64,000 nucleotides of DNA. It comes from Paramacrobiotus metropolitanus (taxonomy: Eukaryota; Tardigrada; Eutardigrada; Parachela; Macrobiotidae). Position numbers and translations under genes: made by a program. The notes beneath the pieces are model-generated. The model ran no database searches. It had not been told where the DNA came from and saw nothing but the letters and a program-made list of their open reading frames with translations. Below are positions 25,601 to 34,404 of the stretch, in pieces. The stretch is taken from positions 1,240,001-1,304,000 of the forward strand of contig NW_026570249.1 of the NCBI RefSeq assembly GCF_019649055.1, written 5' to 3'. How positions within the stretch are numbered: the first letter of the stretch is position 1; every line of letters starts with the position of its first letter.

Positions 25601-27089
25601 TCTGTTCGAGCATCGGACTGCCTTGTAACACGCGAATCTCATTTTCTAATTTTAGTATCTTTTCGATATCGTCATTAGATTGTTCCCAGAACCGATTTAA
25701 TAAAATCACGTCGTGGCGTTTTTTCTCCACACATTTCGGCTTTATACATGTCCCTTCCTCCAGAAGTTCTTTGCTATGCTCCTTCAGTAATTCTTCGAGT
25801 GTAGTCAGGTTTAATCCGCTTCCTTCCGTACACGAATTTTGCTCTTCCATCTTAATAACGTTCACATAACCGTATCGCTCAGGCTTTTTAACAGTTCGCT
25901 TTGGGCGAATGCCGTAGTTATCCTCGTCGATTTTTTCTGAAATATAATTTTCGTCAGAGTCGATATGTCCTTCTGATAGACTTTCCTCTTGGGTTAGGAT
26001 TTTGTCTTTTTTAATATTTCCGAATTTTTTATTGCTTTCATTTTTCTCTTGCCCGTTTTTAATACTTTTATTCTCAATATTTTTATTTTCAATGGTTTCT
26101 TTCGTTTCGGTATTTGTTTGTATCATATTTTTCTTGTTCTTATGATAAATATTTTTTCGGGTTTGTCCCTTCCACAGTGGTTCATTTTGTCTATCTTCGC
26201 CATAATTAATATTTTCTCTCCGGACAAATTTTTTCATTCGTGAAACATGGACAATATCTTCTAGTTCTTTTCCGTAACAAGCTTTCACCCTGTAATTTAC
26301 TTCGGAAATTTTTTCTAAAACAAGAAACGGTCCAAAAAATCTATGGTTTAATTTATTTGTTGTTTTCAATTTTCTTTGAGGATTGTATACTAAAACAAGT
26401 TCTCCGACGCTAAAGGTTTTTGCAATGTGCATTTTATCGTAATAAAAAGAGTCTTTTATTCCGGCATCCTCTATTCTGGCTCTCGCTAATTCTCGTGCTG
26501 TGCTCAACGAGTCATCGAGCTCTAAGACGTAATCGTCAATGTTTACATCCTCTCCCTCAACGTCTGGGATTAGCCCAACATCACATGGGAGTTGAGCCGT
26601 TCGCCCAAACATCAGATAAAACGGCGTGAACTTCGTTGTTGATTGAGGGGTCGCATTTATAGCAAAAATAATCATCGGCAATGTGGTATCCCAATCTTGT
26701 TGTGTAGACGAACAATACATTGCTAAAGAGGTTACTATGGTGCGATTCATATGTTCGACTAGACCCTGGCTCTGCGGGTGATAACTGGTCGAACGATTGT
26801 GAATTGTACCAGTTAAAAATAATACATTTTCAAATAATTCACTACAGAACCCGGAGCCTCTGTCCGTTCCAAGGTACCTAGGGGCTCCGAAACGACAAAC
26901 GATCTCTTCTACGAAGAATTTTGCTGCTTCTTCCGCATTTTCCGTACGCACCGCTTTTGCTACCACATACTTTGTAATTTGTTCAATCGCAACTAATAAA
27001 TATTTTTTTCCATTTTTCGATTTCTTAAATGGTCCAACATGATCCATCTGCCATCGTTGGCAGACTTGGAATACAGGGATAGGTTGCAA
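22692..27089 (-). CDS. env: Integrase core fused in frame to envelope glycoprotein, element E
   Basis: One open frame of 1465 codons. Residues 1-300 are integrase (D16, D76, E112: D,D35E; then a C-terminal domain with VGELVLVY and FFGPFLV). A charged linker with coiled-coil segments runs 300-535. At 539-556 is a hydrophobic signal-like segment, then a Cys-rich ectodomain (560-1050) with NxS/T sites, a membrane span at 1054-1075 and a tail of about 390 residues, Pro-rich with a helical part at 1205-1300. The ectodomain pattern (KGFACKHY, FFGGTDTI, VSVDECWAM) recalls class III G-like proteins of chuviruses and relatives; that is my inference. No furin site with fusion peptide, as in errantivirus F-type Env, is seen. 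The frame opens at a TTG; integrase continues from the upstream pol frame. Confidence 0.85.
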   Translation of the reverse strand: MQPIPVFQVCQRWQMDHVGPFKKSKNGKKYLLVAIEQITKYVVAKAVRTENAEEAAKFFVEEIVCRFGAPRYLGTDRGSGFCSELFENVLFLTGTIHNRSTSYHPQSQGLVEHMNRTIVTSLAMYCSSTQQDWDTTLPMIIFAINATPQSTTKFTPFYLMFGRTAQLPCDVGLIPDVEGEDVNIDDYVLELDDSLSTARELARARIEDAGIKDSFYYDKMHIAKTFSVGELVLVYNPQRKLKTTNKLNHRFFGPFLVLEKISEVNYRVKACYGKELEDIVHVSRMKKFVRRENINYGEDRQNEPLWKGQTRKNIYHKNKKNMIQTNTETKETIENKNIENKSIKNGQEKNESNKKFGNIKKDKILTQEESLSEGHIDSDENYISEKIDEDNYGIRPKRTVKKPERYGYVNVIKMEEQNSCTEGSGLNLTTLEELLKEHSKELLEEGTCIKPKCVEKKRHDVILLNRFWEQSNDDIEKILKLENEIRVLQGSPMLEQTVNKLRIANIKFLKESETIVNNFRNEQKKLIPKERKENRFNLKLLSFFLIFLGIFSFGIQAVKSQEFDLCNCSQKDFVGIIELSNYTVCLKLVKPKVPRIVSYTLYEEELPLLSFKGFACKHYIKRMVVNSFFFGGTDTIKSVIIKPVSVDECWAMSISKRCGEKEMVKEGNAWILAAEPEGKGKWLQEVTYDSLSCVLEEVELYQKCSNCSVDTMTSSIAKERSQRFAVLNSVTYVWPNERPVQNECRKLKKHKGYGEIKKGKDKTRIRDDVHQLDFWLGRQITLCGETKKAFEVLGNPNLKITFGAETGKYKLPKYNISSALKNRKILNDNTTFADFALFQENFLSQHFNYYSEVDTNNINFVADTVAALDCRIDYNFILNLIMLSKYSPILAAQALNYPKCYTVDMVGLNKAAIYRCAKRKVPLTVETVHHSCLQPQPRCQDYTVAKDGFSLIPFKCENDLPFINIGGKMYVAHNGTWMEYNSITQQAVHLHLITKFEPIVDLSATYYHSESVYSQPPMGSINMENFLYSSISTPVALSKALLHDWGSDVIIKRSLIIILTITFLLVILYFGLLLLRWGLSSYLTSQGRVHDESNRRGNTEEQDKARGRKWHFFTRRLYKPYSEQYGAHLVGAAEQYSNSIPLSQLSVPVNLLPSTMPDTPDSYPRCVVREPSPEIPEPLPIPEPLPIPKLVIRLKKPLMKDATVKSAKDTRITTFNQLKESRNTAVWNNVQALNEFTGSVVDQLGRMDADMAVTSVLDLTRITVNSVNFIAKDNDLLWETVATCRRLCEEMKREIAMLAAGSTTDTPVNTTMGQQMSPPVPVLLAPAHSFGSPGVFPPANQYILTGLVQPPGAPTDRMSSSSGREPLAMPQFARLAPTAPTTPKRLQRRKVFHRAPTPHPAAMFAPPAPPRNIGYAHPIYSPLHQLREMQMQLVRARYAENPDHLDSPQSPESSRLDIDDSVSQQ

Positions 27090-28714
27090 AGTCCATACGG
27101 CTTCCCAATTTTTTTCTTATAAGTAAGACAGTCTAGGCAGGAGTCTATATAGTTTTTTACGTCTTCGGCGTACCTGGGCCAGTAATATCTTTCTCTTATT
27201 TTCTGCCAGGTCCTAAGGAAACCTTGGTGAGCCCCACTAATCGGGGTATCATGCATTTCGTATAATACATCGTTCTTTATTCTTTCCGGAATTACTAGCT
27301 GCATATACGTACCTTCTTCTGGGTGTTCACGGAATCTGTATAGAACATTATTTCGCAAAATAAAATTTTTACTGTCCTTTCCTTCATTAATATCTTTCAG
27401 GATTTTCTTACAAAAGTTATCTTCTGCCTGTAAATTAATTAAATCAAAATTCTCGAGTTTGAATACTGGCATTTCAGGAATATCGGTTTCAATACCATCT
27501 TCTGCAACTCCAACAGGGTTACGGCTTAAAGCGTCTGGAAAATTATGCTGTTTACCTGGCTTATGTTTTATTTCGAATTCAAAAGGAGATAATTTAATTG
27601 CCCACCGGCAGAGTCTACCGGTTGGATCTTTCATGTTAAGTAGGTATTGGAGGGCGTGATCATCTGTGATTATTTTAAATTTTACCCCGGTCAAGTAATG
27701 CTTAAATTTTACCACGGCCCATACTACACAAAGGCACTCCAGTTCGGATGTTGTATACCGCGTTTCCGTGTCGGATAAGTTTCTTGAGATAAACTCAACT
27801 GCCTTCTCCTTACCATCGACAATCTGAATAAGCACCGCGCCTAAACCAACATTGCTAGCGTCGCAGTGCAATTCGATTGGTAACTGTGGGGTAAAATGTC
27901 TAAGAAGAATATTTTCGCAAACTTTTTCTTTCAGTAATTTAAAGGAATTTTCACATTCCGTTGTCCACTCGAATTTTTTACTAGTTTTTACTAATTCTGT
28001 TAGGGGGTAGGCTATGTCAGAGTAGCTCTTTACATAGCTGCGCCAATACCCCGTCCCACCGAGAAAAGATTGCACTTGCTTGACATTGGTTGGCACAGGC
28101 CAATCCATCAGTGCTGCCGTTTTCTCTGGATTTGGGCGACGCCCAAACTCATTAATTATGTGTCCAAGGAATTTAACTTGTTTTTCGAAAAAGACACATT
28201 TATCAAGGTTAAGAGTTAGGCCAGCTCTGGATATTCTATCAAAAATTTCTTCCAACCGCTCTAATGTTTCGGGAAATGTTTTTCCTGTTACTAATATATC
28301 ATCTACATAATTAACACACGTGCGCCATTTTAAATTTGCTAAAACTACATCCATTAACCTCTGAAAGGTTGCCGGACTGTTGCAAAGTCCTTGGGCTGCC
28401 CTTTTATATTGGAAAAGCCCTAAAGCTGTGATAAAAGCTGTCTTCTCTCTTGAATTTTTTTCTAACGGGATCTGCCAAAAGGCACCAGTCATATCTAATG
28501 TTACGTAATAACGAGCTCCACTAAGTAAATCTAGACAAAAATTAATATTTGGTAACGGGTAAGAATCTTTTTTAGTTATTTTATTTAATAACCTATAGTC
28601 ATTTACTGGTCTGTACGAAGACCCTTTAGGAACTAATAATAGAGGACTACTCCAACTGGAGTAAGACGGTTCTATTATGTCGAGTGCTAAAAGCTTATTT
28701 ATTTCCTCCTCCAT
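26993..28714 (-). CDS. pol: Pol of element E: RT, RNase H, integrase zinc domain
   Basis: 573 codons. RT shows VTLDMTGAFWQI (D74) and YVDD at 136-139. RNase H has ELHCDASNVG (D285), TTSELECL (E325) and TDDHAL (D351). The integrase HHCC domain (H488, H496, C526, C529) is complete. The frame leaves the integrase just after the zinc domain and the rest is read in the next ORF, which overlaps by 97 nt. A 7-A run (TATAAGAAAAAAATT in minus sense, near 27110) and a possible missing base near 27090 are candidate causes. The ATG overlaps the gag-protease stop as TAATG. Confidence 0.9.
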   Translation of the reverse strand: MEEEINKLLALDIIEPSYSSWSSPLLLVPKGSSYRPVNDYRLLNKITKKDSYPLPNINFCLDLLSGARYYVTLDMTGAFWQIPLEKNSREKTAFITALGLFQYKRAAQGLCNSPATFQRLMDVVLANLKWRTCVNYVDDILVTGKTFPETLERLEEIFDRISRAGLTLNLDKCVFFEKQVKFLGHIINEFGRRPNPEKTAALMDWPVPTNVKQVQSFLGGTGYWRSYVKSYSDIAYPLTELVKTSKKFEWTTECENSFKLLKEKVCENILLRHFTPQLPIELHCDASNVGLGAVLIQIVDGKEKAVEFISRNLSDTETRYTTSELECLCVVWAVVKFKHYLTGVKFKIITDDHALQYLLNMKDPTGRLCRWAIKLSPFEFEIKHKPGKQHNFPDALSRNPVGVAEDGIETDIPEMPVFKLENFDLINLQAEDNFCKKILKDINEGKDSKNFILRNNVLYRFREHPEEGTYMQLVIPERIKNDVLYEMHDTPISGAHQGFLRTWQKIRERYYWPRYAEDVKNYIDSCLDCLTYKKKIGKPYGLCNLSLYSKSANDGRWIMLDHLRNRKMEKNIY

Positions 28715-28726
28715 TATTTTTTTTCC
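28714..28726 (-). other. Candidate -1 frameshift site / TAATG overlap
   Basis: In minus sense the gag-protease frame ends GG followed by eight As and then TAATGG. A run of eight As allows a -1 slip into the RT frame. The overlapping stop-start TAATG also permits termination-reinitiation. Confidence 0.55.
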
Positions 28727-30948
28727 TTTATAGAGGTACGATAAGGTGGCACGTGCACCGGTTTCGCGTCACCGGTATTAATAACATGCTCTGTAAGCGT
28801 AGTACATCCCATACGCTCACCCTTTTTCGGAAAAATCGATTTATATTTATCAATTATGTTAATTAATTTACATTTCTCCTGACCACTCAAAGTGTTTCCT
28901 ATTTTTAAATTTTCATAACTGACGTTGTTTTCCGAAAATGGTGAAGTTATTTCTGTTAAATTACTTTCTTTAACAAATTCTGAGGATACTTGGCTTAATT
29001 CTTTCTCTTCGGTTTTAAATAATTCCGTTTCAACTTCCTCCAGATTGAATACGTTTTGTAAGAGCCAACCGCTTTTACAATTGTCGCAATTATTGCCGTG
29101 ATGGGAATGATTTTCCACGTGGTCTAATTTCTTAAATGAACTCTTCATATCATTTTTAAAAATTTGATTACTACTATTGCCTATGCAGGATCGACATGGA
29201 CCTTTGTCCATGAAGTACAATCTATGCGTCCTGTAGTCGATGACTATCTTAGCTGCATCCAAGAAGTCATTTCCTAGTAAAATTAATTCATCCAGGTTAG
29301 GTATTTCAATTACAGCACAGTGAACTTTTATCGTTTTACCTGCTAATTCTACATCTAAAGTTATACCCTTTGCAGGGCTTTTAACATGATCAAAAAATCT
29401 TATAGGAAGACCTTGCCAGTCTACTTCTTTCATTTTTAACATTTTCAAAAGTTTTGAATTTATAATTGAAGGTCCTGCACCAGTGTCGATACAGGCCTGA
29501 TACGATTCACCTTGTATTCTAACTTCCGTCGTCATACACGTTTTAGGTAAGTATTTTGAAGCTTCGAAGCCAACATTAAGTGTTGGTAAAACGTTAACTA
29601 CTGTTTCTTGGTGGTCTGAAAAAGGGTAATCTTCTAGCTCTATTAGGTTTACGTTCTGCTGCCTTTCTGGCATTACCGGGTACCGAGGTTGAGGTGTAGC
29701 TCTATCAAATTCGCCGCAATTTATTTGATAATGGCCTCGACGGCCACATTTAAAACAAACTGGTCTCCCGTCTCCGGTACGAGAGGCAAATGACCGTCTT
29801 CCGTTAAACCTTCCCTGTCCACGATTATTAGGATTTTGATTTCGCCATTCTCCTTGGCTTGGTGGGTTGTTGAAATTTCTGTCCCTCCATGCCTCATTAT
29901 TCTGACGGAAATTCCCGTCATTCCATCTTTGATTATATGTTCGTTGTGGAAAATTGTTCCTCCCGTCAAACCGGCGTGGTCCATTGAATCTGGACGGATT
30001 AAATTTAAAATTCAAGACGCTGTCTAACTTATTAACTAATTCATCAATTTTTTCATTTTTATCAGGCGTTGTTTTGAGTTTGCGGTTAGCGTCTCCGTAA
30101 GGTATATTGAGAGTAACAGTGGGTTTCTTTTCTTTAGAATTTCTGTCTTTATTTGGGTATAATTCTTCAGCTACTTCCAAAATGTCTTTTGGTGTTTTCT
30201 TGCCCATGATGCGTAACTGCGTCGCTGTTTGCTTGTCCCGCATTCCTTTTAGAATGAAATATCCTATTTCTGTTTGGTCCATATTTGGGTCGGCATGTTT
30301 GCATAAGTCTAGGATAGAAAAGTAGTACGTCCGAAAGTCTTCGTCGTTTCCTTGCTGCCTCGATATCAACATATCGATGGCTTGCTCTGGTGTGCCGACC
30401 TTTCCAAAAGTTTTAAGAAGTTCTGTTTCTACTGCATCCCATTCAGCTGCAGCATTAGCTGGACGATTTTTAATCCATCTTCTTGTGGTACCAGCTAAAA
30501 CTTCAGGAAATCTTCTTGCTTTTGTGGCGTCGTCCCATGCATACGACTCGGCACACCTAAGGTAAGATTCTAGCCAAGTTTCCGCATCCTCATGTGGAGC
30601 GGCTGAGAACGGAGGGGGTAATTTAATCTTTGGTCCTTCTGCCATTCTTTGAAGTTCTTCCTGACCGTTGAAATCGCCGTTCTCCACTTTGTCTTGAATT
30701 AAAGGTAAATTTCCGTTGTCTAAATCCTCCTCTTTATCCTTCAATTTATTCTCTTCAAAATTTTCGGTGTCCGATTCTTCTTCACGTACGTCCTCTATGA
30801 ACGCAGTCTCGTGTAAATTCTCTTCTTTTTCGTCTCCTTCAATAAGGTCCTTGTTAGTTTTTTGTTCCAGATTTTCTTCCAGATTTTCTTCAAGGCTTGT
30901 ATCCGGGGAGACTTCGGGGGTTTTTATTCTATCTGAAGCTCTTTTCAC
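28714..30948 (-). CDS. gag: Gag and aspartic protease of element E
   Basis: 744 codons from a GTG; the frame is open about 100 nt further upstream without an ATG, and the first in-frame ATG is at 30645. An acidic N-terminus of about 100 residues is followed by a capsid-like helical region (110-290), an Asn/Arg/Gly-rich nucleocapsid, one CCHC knuckle (CFKCGRRGHYQINC, 398-411), and a retropepsin with CIDTGAGPSI (DTG at 488-490) and LLGNDFL near 557. The tail reaches the start of RT and stops at TAA 28716-28714. Gag and protease thus share one frame and RT follows in the -1 frame. Confidence 0.88.
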   Translation of the reverse strand: MKRASDRIKTPEVSPDTSLEENLEENLEQKTNKDLIEGDEKEENLHETAFIEDVREEESDTENFEENKLKDKEEDLDNGNLPLIQDKVENGDFNGQEELQRMAEGPKIKLPPPFSAAPHEDAETWLESYLRCAESYAWDDATKARRFPEVLAGTTRRWIKNRPANAAAEWDAVETELLKTFGKVGTPEQAIDMLISRQQGNDEDFRTYYFSILDLCKHADPNMDQTEIGYFILKGMRDKQTATQLRIMGKKTPKDILEVAEELYPNKDRNSKEKKPTVTLNIPYGDANRKLKTTPDKNEKIDELVNKLDSVLNFKFNPSRFNGPRRFDGRNNFPQRTYNQRWNDGNFRQNNEAWRDRNFNNPPSQGEWRNQNPNNRGQGRFNGRRSFASRTGDGRPVCFKCGRRGHYQINCGEFDRATPQPRYPVMPERQQNVNLIELEDYPFSDHQETVVNVLPTLNVGFEASKYLPKTCMTTEVRIQGESYQACIDTGAGPSIINSKLLKMLKMKEVDWQGLPIRFFDHVKSPAKGITLDVELAGKTIKVHCAVIEIPNLDELILLGNDFLDAAKIVIDYRTHRLYFMDKGPCRSCIGNSSNQIFKNDMKSSFKKLDHVENHSHHGNNCDNCKSGWLLQNVFNLEEVETELFKTEEKELSQVSSEFVKESNLTEITSPFSENNVSYENLKIGNTLSGQEKCKLINIIDKYKSIFPKKGERMGCTTLTEHVINTGDAKPVHVPPYRTSIKEKK

Positions 30949-32129
30949 TTCGGGTATGCTTCTTTTTACTAAATTACTGTTGCCTCCAGGATTCCAATAT
31001 TTACTATTAATCTGTTCTTCTGGTACTAATGATGGTGGGAGGTATTCTTAGTCTATTTGAAACGCGCTCGGCAACTGTACTTTGTTTTAAAACACTACGC
31101 TGTTCTTGCGGTTTTTTAGGCGCCAGTTTGGTTCATAATTGATAAAAAAAAATTTGAAATGTTTTCGTAAAATATTATTGTACCGACCTAGTTTATACCA
31201 ATATAGTTAAACAGTTATTTTTTCCGCTAGCAATATCAGTACTATTAAGATAAAAAAGAATTCTTCCGTTTATGCTTCGCTCGCTTGCATCGATTACGGT
31301 TACGACGGTCTATACTAGTGCGGCTACGCGGTCGCTCCAGCGAACCCGTATGATACGACTATGCGGGGGACTCGCACAGTGTTACTGTTCACGCATCAGT
31401 GAAACCATGTGCTCACTGATTATACATACGCAGTATGGGTCACTTGTCTCTGCACACAACTGCTCTTACATGTGATAATGTACTGAACTTAAGTATACAC
31501 GTGTTTACTGCATTCAATGCCCTATATGGATCTGTTATATAGCACTGACTGTACTAATCTCCTACAGCTCCTAATGCAGCAAAAATTTCTTGGCAATTGC
31601 TGTCCGTTTATTCTGTGATTTGATTATTTACTTGCAATTGACAGCTATAATTAGTATGTAATTATTGTATCACTTTACTTTTAATCCTTACTTGTTCCAG
31701 TTATTTAGCTAGTGATTTATTTTTCTGTTATTATACTATGTTCTCATCCTGTTGTACGCTCTACAATGTTACGATGTTTTGTTGATCACTGCAACTATGT
31801 TTAACACGGGCTCAATGTCGACTATCTGTATACTGCTGTATTATTACGGACCAGGCAATAACAACAGCAAAATACCTGTGTCGAATGCGACTGTCTGTAA
31901 TGAAAGTGACCTATGGTCAGTAGGACCACTTAACAATACCTGTGCCGCAAGTGGGCTTTCTTTTTCCAAAATTCTTTTCCCGGGGAATATCCAAATTTAT
32001 TCAGTTTTCCAAAATTTCAACCAATACAATAATCCAGGTGCGTAATTAATTATCAAATTCTTACTAACAATATCAGGTAATTAAAACAATTCAAAGGTCA
32101 CACCTACAGGTTCATCCTTCACGACAATT
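30949..32129 (-). other. 5' leader of element E
   Basis: About 1.2 kb between the 5' LTR and gag, AT-rich, with no supported ORF. No TGG-starting primer-binding site is present next to the LTR: minus-sense sequence after the LTR begins AATTGTCGTGAAGG. The leader could contain a splice donor for env, but I could not single one out. Confidence 0.6.
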
Positions 32130-32542
32130 TGTCACAACAATGGTGACGAGTTCTTTAACCTGTGTGTGTACCTACAGTGTTGTGTATATGAGCCCTAATG
32201 AAAGGTCAACGATGACCATTATCTATTTATTACAAACGAACCAAACAACCAGGTGTGCATGACCTTTTAATAATCTTTTGACCATTGCCCACTACAGTGT
32301 AATTATTATTTAGCTGATCAGTACATTAGAAAAGACTCGAATGATTTCCGGCTGATTAGGGCCTCCTTTATATATGATCCGGGACCGGTTGGAATATGGC
32401 CGTGACTCATATGTGTGATATCATTATGATTAATAATGATTAATAATGATATAAACATGATGTCAACGTCCTTGACGGCTGACCTTGACGGGCACGAGGC
32501 GGTCGCGTGTGATCGTGCATGAGTCATGACGGAGTCATGACA
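32130..32542 (-). repeat. 5' LTR of element E (413 bp)
   Basis: Identical to 22013-22425, with TGTCA...TGACA ends. It is followed by the right-hand CGTC duplication. Confidence 0.95.
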
Positions 32543-32546
32543 CGTC
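32543..32546. repeat. Target-site duplication CGTC (right copy)
   Basis: Matches 22009-22012 across element E. It marks the exact point where element B was split. Confidence 0.85.
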
Positions 32547-32975
32547 CGAATTTCCAGTCGTAATATCATAAACTCCTATGAGTCTGATTTTCGGATTTAT
32601 TTGTTTCTGTCCTTTAGTTATCCGATCGAGTAATGCTTTGTCGGCTTCATCTTCCGTTTCAACTTCGCCCCTCAGAATTTGTTCCGGGGTTCGCTTATGA
32701 TTCTTCGTAGGATTCCTGACCTTTCTCTCCTCAATCGCTTTAGCGATATCTCGGCCAAGCCGATCCGCCCTTTCTTTTGTCGCTTTGATTTGATCCTTTC
32801 TTGAAAGGTCATCGTTCTTGGTAGCAGATCGTGGTTTGAAAGTATGATGCAATTCCTGTTCTTTTTGAGAACTGCGCTCTGCTTCCTCGCCAGCAGTTAG
32901 TGGTTCAAAAGTAATTTGAGAGCTACGCTTTGCTGAGATTTCAGCCGGTTTTTCCATTTCATCGTTTGCGGCCAA
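32543..32975 (-). CDS. B post-integrase tail, split by element E
   Basis: Charged C-terminal tail of B Pol. It holds two copies of the TFEPxxA repeat and ends in RTPEQILRGE...EADKALLDRITKG, which matches the tail end of A (LTAQQVLEE...EADKDLLTRITVG) and C (LTAQEMLEE...EAHKDILEKVTEG). The frame is cut at 32543 by element E and resumes at 22012. The conservation of this block in three diverged elements argues for a real function after the integrase, possibly in targeting or complex assembly. Confidence 0.7.
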
Positions 32976-33262
32976 ATTTCCGGCTTCTTATTTCAGCTTC
33001 ATGGTGACTGGTGTTTCAAAATTCTTGATTTTTTTCTTTGGTCTTCCTTTCTTTTTCTTTTTCGGCTCTTCTGCCTCTTTTGGCTCTTACGCCTCTTTCG
33101 ACACTTCTGCCTCTTGACCTTTCTCATCATCTTCTGGCGCCGAGCGTGGTTCTAAAGTAACTTAAGAATCGGGCGCTGCTGCCTTTACAGCATGACCTTT
33201 CTCATCTTCTTGGTCCGGCAATGGTGGATGCCAGTGCTTCAGTCGATCGACTGAGACGGCTC
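32976..33262 (-). pseudogene. B integrase tail with AT-hook-like motif (broken)
   Basis: Minus-sense reading gives KKKGRPKKKIKNFETP, parallel to the AT-hook and DFETP of A (RGRGRPRK...DFETP) and C (KRGRPRKK...DFETP). Stops and Lys/Glu repeats interrupt the frame. One B dispersed repeat lies at 33138-33158. Confidence 0.6.
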
Positions 33263-34400
33263 TTAATTCTGGTTCTTTTTTTGCGTCCATTTCGATAACT
33301 TCGACTTCATTCTGTTTTGGGAAGCTGAGGATTTTCCAGACACTGTATCGTACTTATTCTTAAAGTCTGCTTGATTCAATTTCTTTCCTTGCTTCGTATC
33401 TTTCGGAAGTCTGATTAAGACGCGATCACCGACTTTGAATTCCGGATCCGACTTCTTTTTATTGTAGATTTCTGCATGCCTCTCATAAGCGTCTTTGATG
33501 TTGCACTTCGCAACTTCCTCTGAAAAGGTCAAGTTCTTTTTCAAGGTCTCCACCCATTTATCTGGAGTACCCTAATCATCGGGAACGTTCGTCTTTGTGA
33601 CGACATCTTCTGGCATAGTCTTTTCTCTGCATGCAGCATGTAATATGCTGAATATCCCGTCGTCGCGTGTACTACGCGGTTCATTCCCGATACGACGTAT
33701 GGAAGATACTTATTGAACTTCCTTCCATTCCCGGCCTTCATATATTAAGACAGTCCGTCATTGATCGTCTGCCTCTGTCTTTCGACTTGTCCTTGACCTG
33801 CGGGATGATATGTCGTTCCGAACGTGTGTCTGATTTTGAACACTTTGGTGACCTTTTTTAAAACTTCAGCTGTAAAGTGCCTTCCACGTTCAGTATGAAG
33901 GATGGGTGGTGCTCCGTGCACCAGAATCACATGCTTTACAAAAACCTTTGCAAATTCTTTTGCGGTTGCTGTTTTCATCGGCTCCGCTATTACGCACTTC
34001 GTCAGCTGGTCGATGAAGACCACAATGTACTTGTATCCATTCTTCTTCGTTGGAAGTAAAGGTCCTTTTAGATCCGCACAGGCTCTGAAAAATGGATGTC
34101 CCACTTTAAATTCTTGGAGCTTTCCCAGCGAACGTTTTTTCGGCGTCTTTCTAAATTGACATCATTGGCACGCGAGGATGTAGTTCTTTACATCCGTACT
34201 CATTCGGTCCCAATAATATCTGAGCCTGATTGCGGCCAAAGTCTTTTCGAATCCGAGATGACCTGCTGCCTTTTCATCATGCAGTGCATGAATTATAGCC
34301 CTTCTCATTGGCAGCGGTACGACATCTGTCCTTTCAAGTTTTCCGTTGTTGTCTTTAACCCGATACAGTATACCGTTCCATAACTGGTAATGGTTTTCGA
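33263..34400 (-). pseudogene. B integrase (broken)
   Basis: Pieces in three frames. The zinc domain (HALHDEKAAGHLGF, then ACQ-stop-C with a TGA between the two Cys positions) lies at about 34170-34310. The catalytic core (ADLKGPLLP, HTERGRHF where A has HSDRGTHF, and GQGQVERQ) is at 33745-34104, and the C-terminal domain (VGDRVLIRLP) at 33263-33553. The second catalytic Asp appears as Glu. Frame changes occur near 33740 and 33545. The copy cannot be active. Confidence 0.85.
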
Positions 34401-34404
34401 ACTT

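Larger units (their letters stand above)
22013..32542 (-). mobile_element. Element E: complete env-bearing Ty3-like endogenous retrovirus
   Basis: A 10,530-bp insertion on the minus strand, bounded by identical LTRs and a CGTC duplication, sitting inside element B. The gene order is leader, gag-protease, pol (RT, RNase H, integrase), then envelope, with a polypurine tract before the 3' LTR. The composition is much more AT-rich than the A and C elements, and it shares little with B outside the LTR, so it is a different lineage. Identical LTRs imply a recent insertion. Two frame changes in gag-pol are described below. Confidence 0.95.

Noticed and set aside
31752-32045. Plus-strand ORF of 97 codons in the element E leader.
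   Set aside because: Opposite to the element, AT-rich, without recognisable features.
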